Of a stretch of 64,000 nucleotides of DNA, positions 55,050-63,966 are shown in pieces. Under the pieces are notes generated by a model. The model did no database searches and was not told where the DNA came from. It saw only the letters and a list, made by a program, of their open reading frames with translations. The first letter of the stretch is position 1, and every line of letters begins with the position of its first letter. The DNA is taken from assembly GCF_021117405.1 (NCBI RefSeq), contig NZ_CP088251.1, positions 1,860,001-1,924,000 of the forward strand, written 5' to 3'. Origin of the DNA: Frateuria edaphi. Lineage in GTDB: Bacteria > Pseudomonadota > Gammaproteobacteria > Xanthomonadales > Rhodanobacteraceae. Both the position numbers and the translations under genes were made by a program.

Positions 55050-55209
55050 GGCGGAGTTCGGCAGAAGGGAACGGAAAGGATAGCGCGGCGGGTGCGAGGT
55101 TATGTCGAGGCTCGGCCCTTGCAGGGCCTACTGGAGGGCGACGCCTTGCTCCTGACTGCGGCAACAGCATCCCCCCTCAAGTGGCCCCTCGGCAGCAAAG
55201 CGCCGGCGC

Positions 55210-56523
55210 TCAGCGGCGCTCGAACACCGCGATGGATTCCACGTGCGCGGTATGCGGAAACATGTCCATGACGCCAGCGGCTGTGAGGTCGAAGCCATGG
55301 CGGTGCACCAGCAGGCCGGCGTCGCGTGCGAGCGAGGCCGGGTGGCAGGAGACGTAGACGATCCGGTTGGTGCCCTTGCGCGGCAGGTACTCCAGTACCT
55401 GCTCGGCGCCCGCGCGGGGCGGGTCGAGCAGGATCTTGTCCCACCCGGCGCGTGCCCAGGCGCTGCCGCGCTGGTCCTCGAACAGATTGGCAACGTGGAA
55501 CCGCGCATTGGCGATGTCGTTGCGGGCGGCGTTGGCGCCGGCGCGCTCGACCAGCCCGTGTTCGCCTTCCACGCCGGCGACCTCGGCCACGCGCCGTGCG
55601 AGCGGCAGCGTGAAGTTGCCCAGGCCGCAGAAAAGGTCGAGCACGCGGTCAGTCGGCTGCGGGTCGAGCAGTTCCATCGTGAGCGCCAGCATGCGCCGGT
55701 TCATGCCCGCGTTGACCTGCACGAAATCCAGCGGCTGGAACTCCAATTCGACATCGGCCACGCCCTCGCCGGCCGGCAGCCGGAAGGCCAGGCGTGGCTG
55801 TTCGGGCCACAACGGGTGGACGCTGCTGACGCCGCCTGGCTGCAGATAGATCGCAAAGCCATGCGTCTGGCCAAATGCGACCAGCGCCTGGGTGTCGTGC
55901 TCACTGAGCGGCTTCAGGTGCCGGAACACCAGCGCCACGGTATCGTCGCCCGCGGCGAATTCGATCTGCGGGATATCGTTGGCCGCGTCCATGCCGCCGA
56001 GCAGCTCGGCGAGCTGGCCAATCCGGCCGCCCAGCATCGGATGCACGACGTCGCAATGGCTGATGTCGGCCACGAAGCGTGGATTGGACTCTTCGCGAAA
56101 ACCCACCAGCACGCGGCCCTTCTTGGCCACCGCACGCACCGACAGTCGCCCCTTGCGGCGATAACCCCAGGGCGTGTCGGTGAGCGGTTCCAGCCAGCGT
56201 CGCGGCTCGACCTTTCCGATGCGCGCGAAGTTGTCCGACAGCACGCGCTGCTTGGCCTGGATCTGCGCCGGTGCGTCCAGGTGCTGCAGCGAGCAACCGC
56301 CACACTGGCCGAAATGCACGCAGCGCGGTTCGACCCGATGCGGCGAGCGCTCCAGTACCTCAAGGGTTTCTGCCTCGTCGAAGTTGCGGTGGCGCTTGCG
56401 GATCCCGAGGCGGACCTGCTCCCCAAGCAGCGCGCCGCTGACGAACACGGTCTTGCCGTCGATGCGGGCGACGCCGCGGCCGTCGTGGCCCAGGTCGGTG
56501 ATGGTGGCTTCGAATTCTTTCAT
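55210..56523 (-). CDS. rlmD: 23S rRNA (uracil-1939-C5)-methyltransferase RlmD
   Basis: SAM-dependent RNA methyltransferase of the RumA/TrmA group. The 437 residues show an N-terminal TRAM domain (ITDLGHDGRGVARIDGKTVFV), the 4Fe-4S cysteines in CVHFGQCGGCSLQHLD with a later Cys in ISHCDV, the SAM site VLDLFCGLGNFTLPLA, DPPRAGAEQ and the catalytic Cys in VYVSCHPASLARD. It is monocistronic, downstream of a hairpin that probably ends ydbH-ydbL transcription. Confidence 0.95.
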   Translation of the reverse strand: MKEFEATITDLGHDGRGVARIDGKTVFVSGALLGEQVRLGIRKRHRNFDEAETLEVLERSPHRVEPRCVHFGQCGGCSLQHLDAPAQIQAKQRVLSDNFARIGKVEPRRWLEPLTDTPWGYRRKGRLSVRAVAKKGRVLVGFREESNPRFVADISHCDVVHPMLGGRIGQLAELLGGMDAANDIPQIEFAAGDDTVALVFRHLKPLSEHDTQALVAFGQTHGFAIYLQPGGVSSVHPLWPEQPRLAFRLPAGEGVADVELEFQPLDFVQVNAGMNRRMLALTMELLDPQPTDRVLDLFCGLGNFTLPLARRVAEVAGVEGEHGLVERAGANAARNDIANARFHVANLFEDQRGSAWARAGWDKILLDPPRAGAEQVLEYLPRKGTNRIVYVSCHPASLARDAGLLVHRHGFDLTAAGVMDMFPHTAHVESIAVFERR

Positions 56524-56532
56524 GGCACTCGT

Positions 56533-56568
56533 AAAACGCCTGCGCCCGGATCGGCGACCCGGGCGCAG
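56533..56568 (-). terminator. Probable terminator between ydbL and rlmD
   Basis: CTGCGCCCGG (56540-56549) and CCGGGCGCAG (56559-56568) are perfectly complementary. On the minus strand the hairpin is followed by GCGTTTTACG. It lies just before the rlmD start, so it could also act as a leader hairpin of rlmD. Confidence 0.5.
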
Positions 56569-56597
56569 CGGTCAAAGCTCTGGAGGACGGGCGCGGC

Positions 56598-57197
56598 TTA
56601 CTTGCGCTTCCAGGCGCCCGAAGCGTCCTGATAATACCAGCCGGCGTGCGCGCGCTCGATCCAGCCCTTGGCGAAGGTGGCGCGGATTCGCGACTCCCAC
56701 TCTGGATGCCCGTTGGCGCGGGCGATCTCGCGATACAGGGCGTTGCGGTCGCCGTTCTCGTCAGACACCGCGGCGGTGGCCTGCGCGCGCTTGCTGAGGG
56801 GAATCTTGCTGGCGTCGTGGACGGCCACCAGCCCATCCTTCGTGAAGCCGATCGCGCCCGAGTCGAGCAAGGCCTGGAGGATGGTCTGGAAACGTGCCTG
56901 CATGCGGCCACGGATCGCTTCGGTGGCCGGCGTCTGCACGCGGATATCGGGCGTGTCGGCGGCATAGGCAGCCGGCACCAGCAGGTCGAGCAGCATGGCC
57001 GAAGGTTGGGCCGGCTCGTGCGCGGACGGGGCTGGTTTGGCGTCCTGGGCCGGTGCGCTGCCCTGGTCGATCACCGTGCCGATGAAGCGGTCGGCCGCCT
57101 TCTGCGCTGCAGCCTCGGGGAAATAGACGTTGATCGTGACGCAACCGACGAGCGCGACCATTGCGGCGGTCAGCAGGACGTAGACGAGCTTGCGCAT
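56598..57197 (-). CDS. ydbL: YdbL-like DUF1318 lipoprotein
   Basis: A 199-residue precursor with a clear lipobox: MRKLVYVLLTAAMVALVGC, lipidated Cys19. The mature N-terminus (CVTINVYFPEAAAQKAADRF) is followed by a variable Ala/Pro region and then the DUF1318 domain (GRMQARFQTILQALLDSG to GWYYQDASGAWKRK). E. coli YdbL is a soluble periplasmic protein that helps the YdbH-YnbE bridge between inner and outer membrane; here the protein is predicted to be a lipoprotein, and no ynbE is present in the 25-base gap to ydbH. The role in phospholipid transport is by analogy. Confidence 0.8.
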   Translation of the reverse strand: MRKLVYVLLTAAMVALVGCVTINVYFPEAAAQKAADRFIGTVIDQGSAPAQDAKPAPSAHEPAQPSAMLLDLLVPAAYAADTPDIRVQTPATEAIRGRMQARFQTILQALLDSGAIGFTKDGLVAVHDASKIPLSKRAQATAAVSDENGDRNALYREIARANGHPEWESRIRATFAKGWIERAHAGWYYQDASGAWKRK

Positions 57198-57222
57198 GGG
57201 GAGGCTCCTGAGGGTGTGGACG

Positions 57223-59244
57223 TCAGCGGATCTGCGGGCCGCCGCCTTCGGTGGCCGCCTTCAACCGGCTCACCAGGGTGGGCCAGTCGACCTCGTGCTG
57301 GTGGCCGATGACCTTCAGATGCGGCAAACCGCTGCCGTCGACGATAGTGTACCCGTCCCCGGTATTCTCCAGCCCGCTCATGTGGCAGACCGTGCCGGTC
57401 AAAGCGCAGTTGAGGCCGATGCGCGCGTAGCCGAAGGTCTTGAAGAGCTTGAGCACCGCGCCCTGCAGGCCCGCGGCGATGCCGCCGCCGCCCACCGCGG
57501 TGAGGTTGTTGACCGCACGCTGGCTGATCCGCCCGCCCTCGTCGGCGAGCAGGTGCGCCTCGAACGCGACCGGCTGCCAGTCGACGAGGCGAAGGTTGTC
57601 GATGCTGCCGTGCAGCGGGCCGGTGATGCTGCCGAAGTCGAACACGCTGGTGATCGAGCCCAGGTCCAGCTGGCGGAAGCCCACATCCGCCGCCAGCACC
57701 GGGCTGGGGCCGAACGGCTGCGTCAGCGCGAGCTGGGTGATGTCCACGAAGCCGTTGAATACATTGACGGACAACCCGCCAGCCAGTTCCACCGTGTCGT
57801 CCACCAGGCGCAACGAAGGAATCGCGCCACCCAGCGTGCCGGGGAACTGCGGCCAGCCCATCGCCTTGCTGAAGGACGCCATGTCCACGCCGGTGACAGC
57901 CAGCGAGGTTTCCAGTCGCTGCCCCCTGGCGGCGGCCGGACGCCAGTCGAGCTGGCTCATCTGCACCGTTCCTCCCAGCAGTGCCACCGCCAGCGGCTGG
58001 GTCAGCCCGAGCGTGCCGCCGCGGCTGCGCCACTGCGCTCGGGCGGAACCGAACGGCAGGCGATAGACGCGCAGCGCACGCCAGCCGAGGTTGGTGGTGG
58101 GGCGATCGGCGTCGGCGGACCAATCCAGGCCACCATTGAGGTCGTCGATCGCCAGCCTGCCGTCGGCCGTCGCGAGGTTGAGATGGTCGGCGGTGAAAGC
58201 GAAGCCGCGCGGGCCGCCTTCGCGCAAATCCAGGTTGCCGCTCAAGGCACCGGTCACCTTCATCCCATGCAGGCCCAGCGTGTCCAGCCAGGCGGCGCCA
58301 TAGCGGTCGTAGGCGGCGGGGAACCGGGCCTGGAAACGCTCCAGGCGCAGCTTGTCCAGATTGCCCTTCGCATCGAAGGCGAGCGCGCCGTCCAGCTGCA
58401 GCGCATCGGCATCGTTGACGCGCAGGCGGCTGATCGCCAGCGCTCCGCCTTGCCCGACCGCCGCCACGTTGAGTTGCACGGCGTGGTCCGGCAATTTCGC
58501 GTAGATCGGACCGAGCAGCAGCTCACCGCCGCGCAGGGTGGCATCCACGGTGAAGCGGGCCGGCCCGCCCTCTGTGTCGATGCCCAGCCGGCCCGTGCCA
58601 TCGACCCCCTGCCCGGCCAGCGTGCCGGTGGGGGTATCGAAACCCACGCCATCCATACTGAACTCGCCGGATGACTGGATGCCATTGTCGTGCACATCCA
58701 GCGCCAGCTCGGCGTCCAGCCGCCCACCCGTGGGCCGGCCCGACCACACCGTACCCAGCAGCCCGGCCAGCCATTGCGCCGGCAGGTTTTTCAGGGTGAT
58801 CTGGGCGTGGCTGGTCTGGTCTAGCGGAACCCAGGCACTGGCGGTCGCCGTGGCCTGGGCGATATCCGCCTGCAGGGTGTTGGCGCGCTCGTCGATCACC
58901 AGATGCACGTCCGAATTGCCGAGCGCCCCGCCCGGGGCGCCCCGCAGGGCGATCGTGCCGTCCAGCAGCCAGCGCATCTGCAGGTCGCGCGACAGCGCCC
59001 CCTCCAGATCCAGCCCGACCCGGCGCCAGCCCATCGCCCCAACGTCCGCCCGCGCGGCATGGAGCTTGAGCGCGAGCCCTCCCTTGCCATCCTCGCCGAT
59101 GTGCAGGGTCACCTGCTGCAGGCGCACACCCGGCATCGCGACCACCTTGGCAGTCAGGTCGACATCCGCCCAGGCCGGGTTCGTCCACAGGGCGACGAGG
59201 AGCAGGCCGAGGCACAGCAGCAGGCGGCGGGAGGGAGGGAGCAT
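57223..59244 (-). CDS. ydbH: YdbH-like AsmA-family intermembrane protein
   Basis: A 673-residue protein (E. coli YdbH about 880) with an N-terminal anchor or signal segment (LLLCLGLLLVALWTNPAWA) and long beta-rich repeats typical of the AsmA/TamB superfamily that form a hydrophobic groove (for example GGELLLGPIYAKLPDHAVQLNVAA). The C-terminal part, with VFDFGSITGPLHGSIDNLRLVDWQPVAFEAHL, matches the YdbH dicarboxylate-diester-like end. These proteins bridge the envelope and move phospholipids to the outer membrane together with TamB and YhdP. Overlap with ydbL suggests one operon. Confidence 0.82.
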   Translation of the reverse strand: MLPPSRRLLLCLGLLLVALWTNPAWADVDLTAKVVAMPGVRLQQVTLHIGEDGKGGLALKLHAARADVGAMGWRRVGLDLEGALSRDLQMRWLLDGTIALRGAPGGALGNSDVHLVIDERANTLQADIAQATATASAWVPLDQTSHAQITLKNLPAQWLAGLLGTVWSGRPTGGRLDAELALDVHDNGIQSSGEFSMDGVGFDTPTGTLAGQGVDGTGRLGIDTEGGPARFTVDATLRGGELLLGPIYAKLPDHAVQLNVAAVGQGGALAISRLRVNDADALQLDGALAFDAKGNLDKLRLERFQARFPAAYDRYGAAWLDTLGLHGMKVTGALSGNLDLREGGPRGFAFTADHLNLATADGRLAIDDLNGGLDWSADADRPTTNLGWRALRVYRLPFGSARAQWRSRGGTLGLTQPLAVALLGGTVQMSQLDWRPAAARGQRLETSLAVTGVDMASFSKAMGWPQFPGTLGGAIPSLRLVDDTVELAGGLSVNVFNGFVDITQLALTQPFGPSPVLAADVGFRQLDLGSITSVFDFGSITGPLHGSIDNLRLVDWQPVAFEAHLLADEGGRISQRAVNNLTAVGGGGIAAGLQGAVLKLFKTFGYARIGLNCALTGTVCHMSGLENTGDGYTIVDGSGLPHLKVIGHQHEVDWPTLVSRLKAATEGGGPQIR

Positions 59245-59277
59245 GTGCCATCATTCTGCCAAAGCCAGCTGAACGAC

Positions 59278-60030
59278 ATGGATTCGTCAATGAGCACAGC
59301 CGCCTTCCTGCGCCACCCGCCGCCTTCCAATCTCCCCCTTCCCTACGTGCTTGTGGCCGACGACGACCCGGCCAGCCGCCGCTTCCTGGGCGACGGCCTG
59401 CGCGCGCTGGGCGCGCAGGTGCACGAGTGCGTCGATGGCCAGATGGCGCTGGCGCGTGCCGCCATCGAGACCTTCGACCTGCTCCTGCTGGATTGCCGCA
59501 TGCCCGGTGCCGGCGCCCGCGACGTGTTGCTCGCCTTGCGCGCCGATGCCCAGGCCCGCTCCGCCGACGCGCCCGCCGTGGCGACCAGCGCCGAGGTCTC
59601 GATCGAGGATCGCCAGCAACTACTGGCCGTCGGCTTCAGCGACGTACTGCTCAAGCCCTGCGAACTGGATGCGCTGCGTGCGCTGGTCACACTCGCCCGC
59701 AACAGCGGCCGGAACGCACCGCTGCTGGACGATGCGGCCGGGCTCGCCAGCAGCGGCGACGCGCGCACCATGCAGGCGCTGCGGGGCCTGCTGCGCGAGG
59801 AACTGGTGACGTTACTCAACGAACTGGCGCACCTGTGCAGCGAGCCGGCCCGACTGGTAGAGCGGCTGCACCGGTTGCGTTCGGCCTGCGGCTTCTGCGG
59901 CGCACCCGCGCTGGCGCTGCAGGCGAAGCATCTGCAACGCCAGGTGGAGACCGGCGGTTCCGTGGGCGAAGGTGCGCGGGAAAGATTCCGGCAGGCGCTC
60001 GTCGCGACGCTGGCGGTGCTGGAGCGCTGA
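59278..60030 (+). CDS. Response regulator receiver protein with C-terminal Hpt domain
   Basis: A 250-residue protein. The receiver domain has the acidic triad in YVLVADDDPASRR, phospho-acceptor Asp72 in LLLDCRMPGAG, and switch Lys in VLLKPCE. The second half resembles a histidine-phosphotransfer helix bundle, with His198 in LHRLRSACGFCGA. No DNA-binding or enzymatic output is present, so it should relay phosphate between other proteins. ATG 59290 is an alternative start. It is divergent from ydbH and converges with recO. The kinase partner is not in the window. Confidence 0.8.
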   Translation: MDSSMSTAAFLRHPPPSNLPLPYVLVADDDPASRRFLGDGLRALGAQVHECVDGQMALARAAIETFDLLLLDCRMPGAGARDVLLALRADAQARSADAPAVATSAEVSIEDRQQLLAVGFSDVLLKPCELDALRALVTLARNSGRNAPLLDDAAGLASSGDARTMQALRGLLREELVTLLNELAHLCSEPARLVERLHRLRSACGFCGAPALALQAKHLQRQVETGGSVGEGARERFRQALVATLAVLER

Positions 60031-60108
60031 GTACCACCGAAGGCAACCTGTTCTGCCGAGCGGGACTTCCAGATGGATGCGCCGCGACTTCGGCGTGATG
60101 TCCCCGGC

Positions 60109-60828
60109 TCAGTCCGGTTGCCGGCGCGACATGGCGGTCGCCAGTACGCGCCAGGCGTGCAGTTCGCCGCCGCCCAGATGGAAGCGGATCACCTCGCGCA
60201 TGAGCCGGCGCAACGCCGCCAGGCCAGCGGTATCGGGGCATTGGTCCGCCGCGAGCGCCAGCAGGTCGGCACCACGGATCGCCCGCGGCGCACCCGCCGG
60301 ACAGGCCACCGGACCGTACTCGACCTGATAGCGGTACGAGCCCTCGGGCGCGAGCGGCTCGCCGCTGTCGGCCTCGGCCTCCAGTTGCAACGCGTAACCG
60401 ATCGCCATGAGCAGGTCGCGTTCGAAGCGGCGGAGTTGCCAGGCCAGCGTTCCCGGTTCTGCAAGGCGAGGCAGGGTGCGCGCGTACGCCGCGAAAAGAT
60501 CGGGCATCGGATCCTGGCGGCCGGTCAGCCGTACCACCAGTTCGTTGAGATACAAACCTGCCAGGCCAGCGTCACCGGTCAGCCGACGTGGCGCACCGGC
60601 CGGCTCGGCGCCGCGCAAGGTGGCCAGCTCACCGCGTAGCAGCAGGTCCAGCGCCAGCGGCTGGAACGGTTCGAGTTGCGCGCGTTGCAACCGCGCCCGC
60701 TCGCGCCGCACGCCGCGCGCGACCACGCCTATCCGCCCGTGGTCGCGGGTGAGGCATTCAAGCAGCAGCGAAGTCTCGCGGTAGGGCCGCGCATGCAGGA
60801 CGTAGGCGGGCTGCTGATCCAGGAGCAT
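60109..60828 (-). CDS. recO: DNA repair protein RecO
   Basis: RecFOR mediator that anneals DNA and loads RecA onto SSB-coated gaps. The 239 residues have the N-terminal OB fold (PAYVLHARPYRETSLLLECLTRDHG to VARGVRRERARLQ) and a helical C-terminal domain (LYLNELVVRLTGRQDP, FERDLLMAIGYALQLEAEAD). Zn-binding Cys residues are absent, as in E. coli. It follows era by 62 bases, the E. coli order. Confidence 0.95.
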   Translation of the reverse strand: MLLDQQPAYVLHARPYRETSLLLECLTRDHGRIGVVARGVRRERARLQRAQLEPFQPLALDLLLRGELATLRGAEPAGAPRRLTGDAGLAGLYLNELVVRLTGRQDPMPDLFAAYARTLPRLAEPGTLAWQLRRFERDLLMAIGYALQLEAEADSGEPLAPEGSYRYQVEYGPVACPAGAPRAIRGADLLALAADQCPDTAGLAALRRLMREVIRFHLGGGELHAWRVLATAMSRRQPD

Positions 60829-60890
60829 GCATCAAGGCCGGGGCGGGAACGGGTTTCGGAGTGACAGAATCGCACCCCCGCGATCGGCTG

Positions 60891-61820
60891 TCAGTCGGTG
60901 TATCCGAGCTTCTTCAGCATCGCCTCGTCATCCACCCAGCCCTCGCGCACCTTCACCCAGAGCTTGAGGAAGACCTTGCGCTCGAACAGCCGCTCCATGT
61001 GTCGGCGCGCGGCGCTGCCGATGGCCTTGAGCTGGGCGCCACCCTGTCCGATCACGATCGCCTTCTGGCCATCGCGCTCCACCCAGACGATGGCATGGAT
61101 TTCGGCCACGCCATCCTCGCGATCCGTGAACTGCTCGATCTCCACCGTCGTGGCGTATGGCAGCTCCTGGTCGAGACGAAGCATCAGCTGCTCGCGCACC
61201 ATCTCGGCGGCCAGGAAGCGTTCGCTGCGATCGGTGATCTCATCCTCGCCAAACACGGGCGGGCGCACCGGCAGGCGTTTGAGGATCGCGCCCTCCAGTT
61301 CCTTCAGGCCCTTCTGCTTGAGGGCGCTGACGTAATGGATGTCCTCGAACTGGTGTCGGGCGGTCAGTTCGGCGACGAAGGGCAGCAGCGCGCCCTTGTC
61401 CTTGGCCAGGTCGACCTTGTTGATGGCGAGCACGCGCGGCACGTTCTGCTCGACCAGCGCGGCGTACAGCGCCTCGTCCTCGTCGGTCCAGCGACCGGCC
61501 TCTATCAACTGCACGGCCAGGTCGACCTCGGCCATCGCGGTGCGCGCGGCGCGGTTGAGGCTGCGGTTCATCGCGCGCTTGGCGCCGCGGTGCAGGCCGG
61601 GCGTGTCCACGTACATCACCTGCCCCGCCTCACTGGTAGCGATGCCCAGGATGCGGTGGCGGGTGGTCTGGGGGCGCGGGCTGACGATGGACAGGCGAAA
61701 GCCGATCAGGGCATTGAGCAGGGTCGACTTGCCTACGTTGGGGCGGCCGACCAGTGCTACCGCGCCGCAGCGATAGTTCTCGTGCGGCAGATCGCCGGCG
61801 GATTCGGTTTCGTCGTTCAT
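60891..61820 (-). CDS. era: GTPase Era
   Basis: An essential GTPase that binds the 3' end of 16S rRNA in 30S assembly. The 309 residues show G1 [10 protein letters not shown]3 DTPGLH, G4 NKVD and a C-terminal KH domain ([18 protein letters not shown]). The start at 61820 ([12 protein letters not shown]) adds a short acidic N-terminus; an upstream start in frame is less likely. It lies 79 bases after rnc. Confidence 0.96.
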   Translation of the reverse strand: MNDETESAGDLPHENYRCGAVALVGRPNVGKSTLLNALIGFRLSIVSPRPQTTRHRILGIATSEAGQVMYVDTPGLHRGAKRAMNRSLNRAARTAMAEVDLAVQLIEAGRWTDEDEALYAALVEQNVPRVLAINKVDLAKDKGALLPFVAELTARHQFEDIHYVSALKQKGLKELEGAILKRLPVRPPVFGEDEITDRSERFLAAEMVREQLMLRLDQELPYATTVEIEQFTDREDGVAEIHAIVWVERDGQKAIVIGQGGAQLKAIGSAARRHMERLFERKVFLKLWVKVREGWVDDEAMLKKLGYTD

Positions 61821-61899
61821 GGCAGAAGGTTTTCCGGCGGGCAGAGGGCAAAGCATGGCGCCGCCGCGCCAACGGCGCCAGCGGCAAGGGATGAAGGAT

Positions 61900-62559
61900 T
61901 CAGGCGGGCGGCAGCGGTGGGGTCAGCTGGCCGAGCACGGTCTCGGCCGCGTCCTGCTCGGCGGCCCGGCGGCTGGGCCCGCTTGCCGCGGCGCTCAGCG
62001 GCACCGGCTCGACGATGCTGCAGTTGACTTCGAATACCTTGGCGTGGTCTTCGCCGTGGCTGCCGGCCAGTTCGTAGGTCGGCAGCGGCAGGCCTCGCGC
62101 CTGCAACCATTCCTGCAAACGGGTCTTGGCGTCCTTGGACGATTTGGGCAGGTCGGCCACGCGCTGGGCAAACAACCCACGCACGACATCCCGGCAGGCA
62201 TCGAATCCCCCATCGAGATAGACCGCCGCGACCAGCGCCTCGAATGCATCGGCGAGGATCGAATCGCGACGGAATCCGCCGCTTTTCAGTTCACCCGAAC
62301 CCAGCTTGAGCCCATCGCCCAGGTCCAGTTCGCGCGCGACCACCGCAAGGGCCTGGCCGTTGACCAGCTGCGCGCGCAACCGCGAAAGCTCACCCTCGCT
62401 GGCGCGAGGGTGGGCATCGTAGAGCATTTCACCGACCACCGCGCCGAGCAGCGCATCACCCAGGAATTCCATCCGCTCGTTGTTCGGCCGGCCCACGCTG
62501 CGGTGGGTCAATGCCAGCTCGGCCAGCGCGGGGTCGCGGAAACGGTAATCCAACTTCAC
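61900..62559 (-). CDS. rnc: Ribonuclease III
   Basis: Double-strand-specific endoribonuclease that processes rRNA precursors and regulates mRNAs. The 219 residues contain the signature [13 protein letters not shown] with the catalytic Glu and Asp, the second catalytic Glu in [15 protein letters not shown], and a C-terminal dsRNA-binding domain ([29 protein letters not shown]). It lies 5 bases after the DUF4845 gene in the lepB cluster. Confidence 0.97.
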   Translation of the reverse strand: MKLDYRFRDPALAELALTHRSVGRPNNERMEFLGDALLGAVVGEMLYDAHPRASEGELSRLRAQLVNGQALAVVARELDLGDGLKLGSGELKSGGFRRDSILADAFEALVAAVYLDGGFDACRDVVRGLFAQRVADLPKSSKDAKTRLQEWLQARGLPLPTYELAGSHGEDHAKVFEVNCSIVEPVPLSAAASGPSRRAAEQDAAETVLGQLTPPLPPA

Positions 62560-62564
62560 TGGGA

Positions 62565-62945
62565 TCAGAGCGAGGACACGTTGCCCTGCAACGGCACGCT
62601 CTTCTCGAAATGCACGAGGAAATCGATGTTGTAAATGAACGGGATCTGCTTGTCGTAGGCCACGTGCAGCTGGTTTCCGTTGCTGCGGTCGATGGTGATG
62701 TCCTGTGGCTCGATGGTGGCGTCATCCACGTACTGGAAGTCCATCTTGAACAGCAGGTTGCGACGGATTTCGTCCAGCGACTTGCCTTCCACGCCCTCGG
62801 TCGAGACCTGCGTCATCGCCTTGGCGACGCCCATGTACTCGGTGTAGGCCGGCACCAGCTTCATCGCCATGTAGCCGAAGAAAGCCACGACGACCAGGAC
62901 GACCAGGAACCCGATCATCGTGATACCTGCTTGCTTGCTTTTCAT
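62565..62945 (-). CDS. DUF4845 membrane-anchored protein
   Basis: A 126-residue protein with one N-terminal helix (GITMIGFLVVLVVVAFFGYMAM) and a periplasmic domain of about 100 residues (SLDEIRRNLLFKMDFQYVDD; VHFEKSVPLQG). The helix recalls type IV pilin-like N-termini (KQAGITMIGFLVVL), though no cleavage function is known. DUF4845 genes regularly sit between lepB and rnc in beta- and gammaproteobacteria. GAGGGG precedes the start. Function unknown. Confidence 0.88.
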   Translation of the reverse strand: MKSKQAGITMIGFLVVLVVVAFFGYMAMKLVPAYTEYMGVAKAMTQVSTEGVEGKSLDEIRRNLLFKMDFQYVDDATIEPQDITIDRSNGNQLHVAYDKQIPFIYNIDFLVHFEKSVPLQGNVSSL

Positions 62946-63048
62946 AGTCCCCTCGCTATGCCGCTGCGGCGGCTACCTCGTCTGTATTCTGCGCGCCGCC
63001 CTGGCCTTGGGTCACGGGTGCCACAGGTGGCGCCCGTCACGTCCTGCG

Positions 63049-63966
63049 TCAGTGGATGATCTTGCCAATCCGGCCGAAATCGATCCAGCCATCCTGCGTG
63101 CCCTTCCAGCTCAGCCAGATCAGGAACGCCTTGCCTGCCAGGTTCTTCTCCGGCAGGCAGCCCCACCAGCGGCTGTCGGTGCTGTTGTAGCGGTTGTCGC
63201 CCATCACGATATAGCAGCCGGGCGGCACCTTGGCGGGCACCTTGTCGTTGGGGATCGAAAGCGGGACCGAGTAGGCCGGCATGCGCGCGATCATGTGGTC
63301 GATATTGCCCTTGCCGTCAGAACGCGGCAGATGCTCGGTCCACATCGCGGCGCCGTAGTCGCGCATCAGCCGCGACTCGTCGCCGTTCGGGCGGCCCTGG
63401 AATGGCCCGATCAGGTCGGCCGGCACCGGCGTGCCGTTGATCACCAGCTGGTCGCCGTGCGATTCGATGGTGTCGCCGGGCAGTCCGATCACGCGTTTGA
63501 TCCAGTTCTGGTTCGGCACCGGCGCATGCGGGTCGGAGCAGCTGATGTCGCCGCTGCGTACCCACTTGCCGGCCTCGTCCTGGCACAGATAGCCGGGAAA
63601 CCGGAACACCACCACGTCGCCGCGCCTGGGCTCGCCCAGGTCCAGGAACTTGTTGTTGAAGGCCGGCATGCGCAGGCCGTAGGCGAACTTGTTGACCAGG
63701 ATGAAATCGCCCACGTCCAGCGTGGGCATCATCGAGCCGGAAGGAATACGAAACGGCTCGGCCACGAACGAGCGCAGCACCAGCACCACCAGCACCACCG
63801 GGAACAGCGAGCGCGCCCAGTCCACCGGCACCGGGTCGTGGTACTCCTCGCCGGCCGCATCCAGGCGTGCCTTGCGCTTGTTGTACAGAAACAGCCGGTC
63901 CAGGCCCCACACCACGCCGAAAAGCACGGTGAGGGCGAGGAGGATGGCGGAGAAATCGAATTCCAT
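63049..63966 (-). CDS. lepB: Signal peptidase I
   Basis: Cleaves Sec and Tat signal peptides on the periplasmic side of the inner membrane. The 305 residues contain two membrane helices (about 4-24 and 52-68), the catalytic Ser78 in IPSGSMMPTLDVGD and Lys158 in NWIKRVIGLPGD, and the late box GDNRYNSTDSRWWG. The start at 63966 is set by GGGAG 6 bases upstream. First visible gene of lepB-DUF4845-rnc-era-recO; lepA would be expected beyond the window end. Confidence 0.97.
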   Translation of the reverse strand: MEFDFSAILLALTVLFGVVWGLDRLFLYNKRKARLDAAGEEYHDPVPVDWARSLFPVVLVVLVLRSFVAEPFRIPSGSMMPTLDVGDFILVNKFAYGLRMPAFNNKFLDLGEPRRGDVVVFRFPGYLCQDEAGKWVRSGDISCSDPHAPVPNQNWIKRVIGLPGDTIESHGDQLVINGTPVPADLIGPFQGRPNGDESRLMRDYGAAMWTEHLPRSDGKGNIDHMIARMPAYSVPLSIPNDKVPAKVPPGCYIVMGDNRYNSTDSRWWGCLPEKNLAGKAFLIWLSWKGTQDGWIDFGRIGKIIH

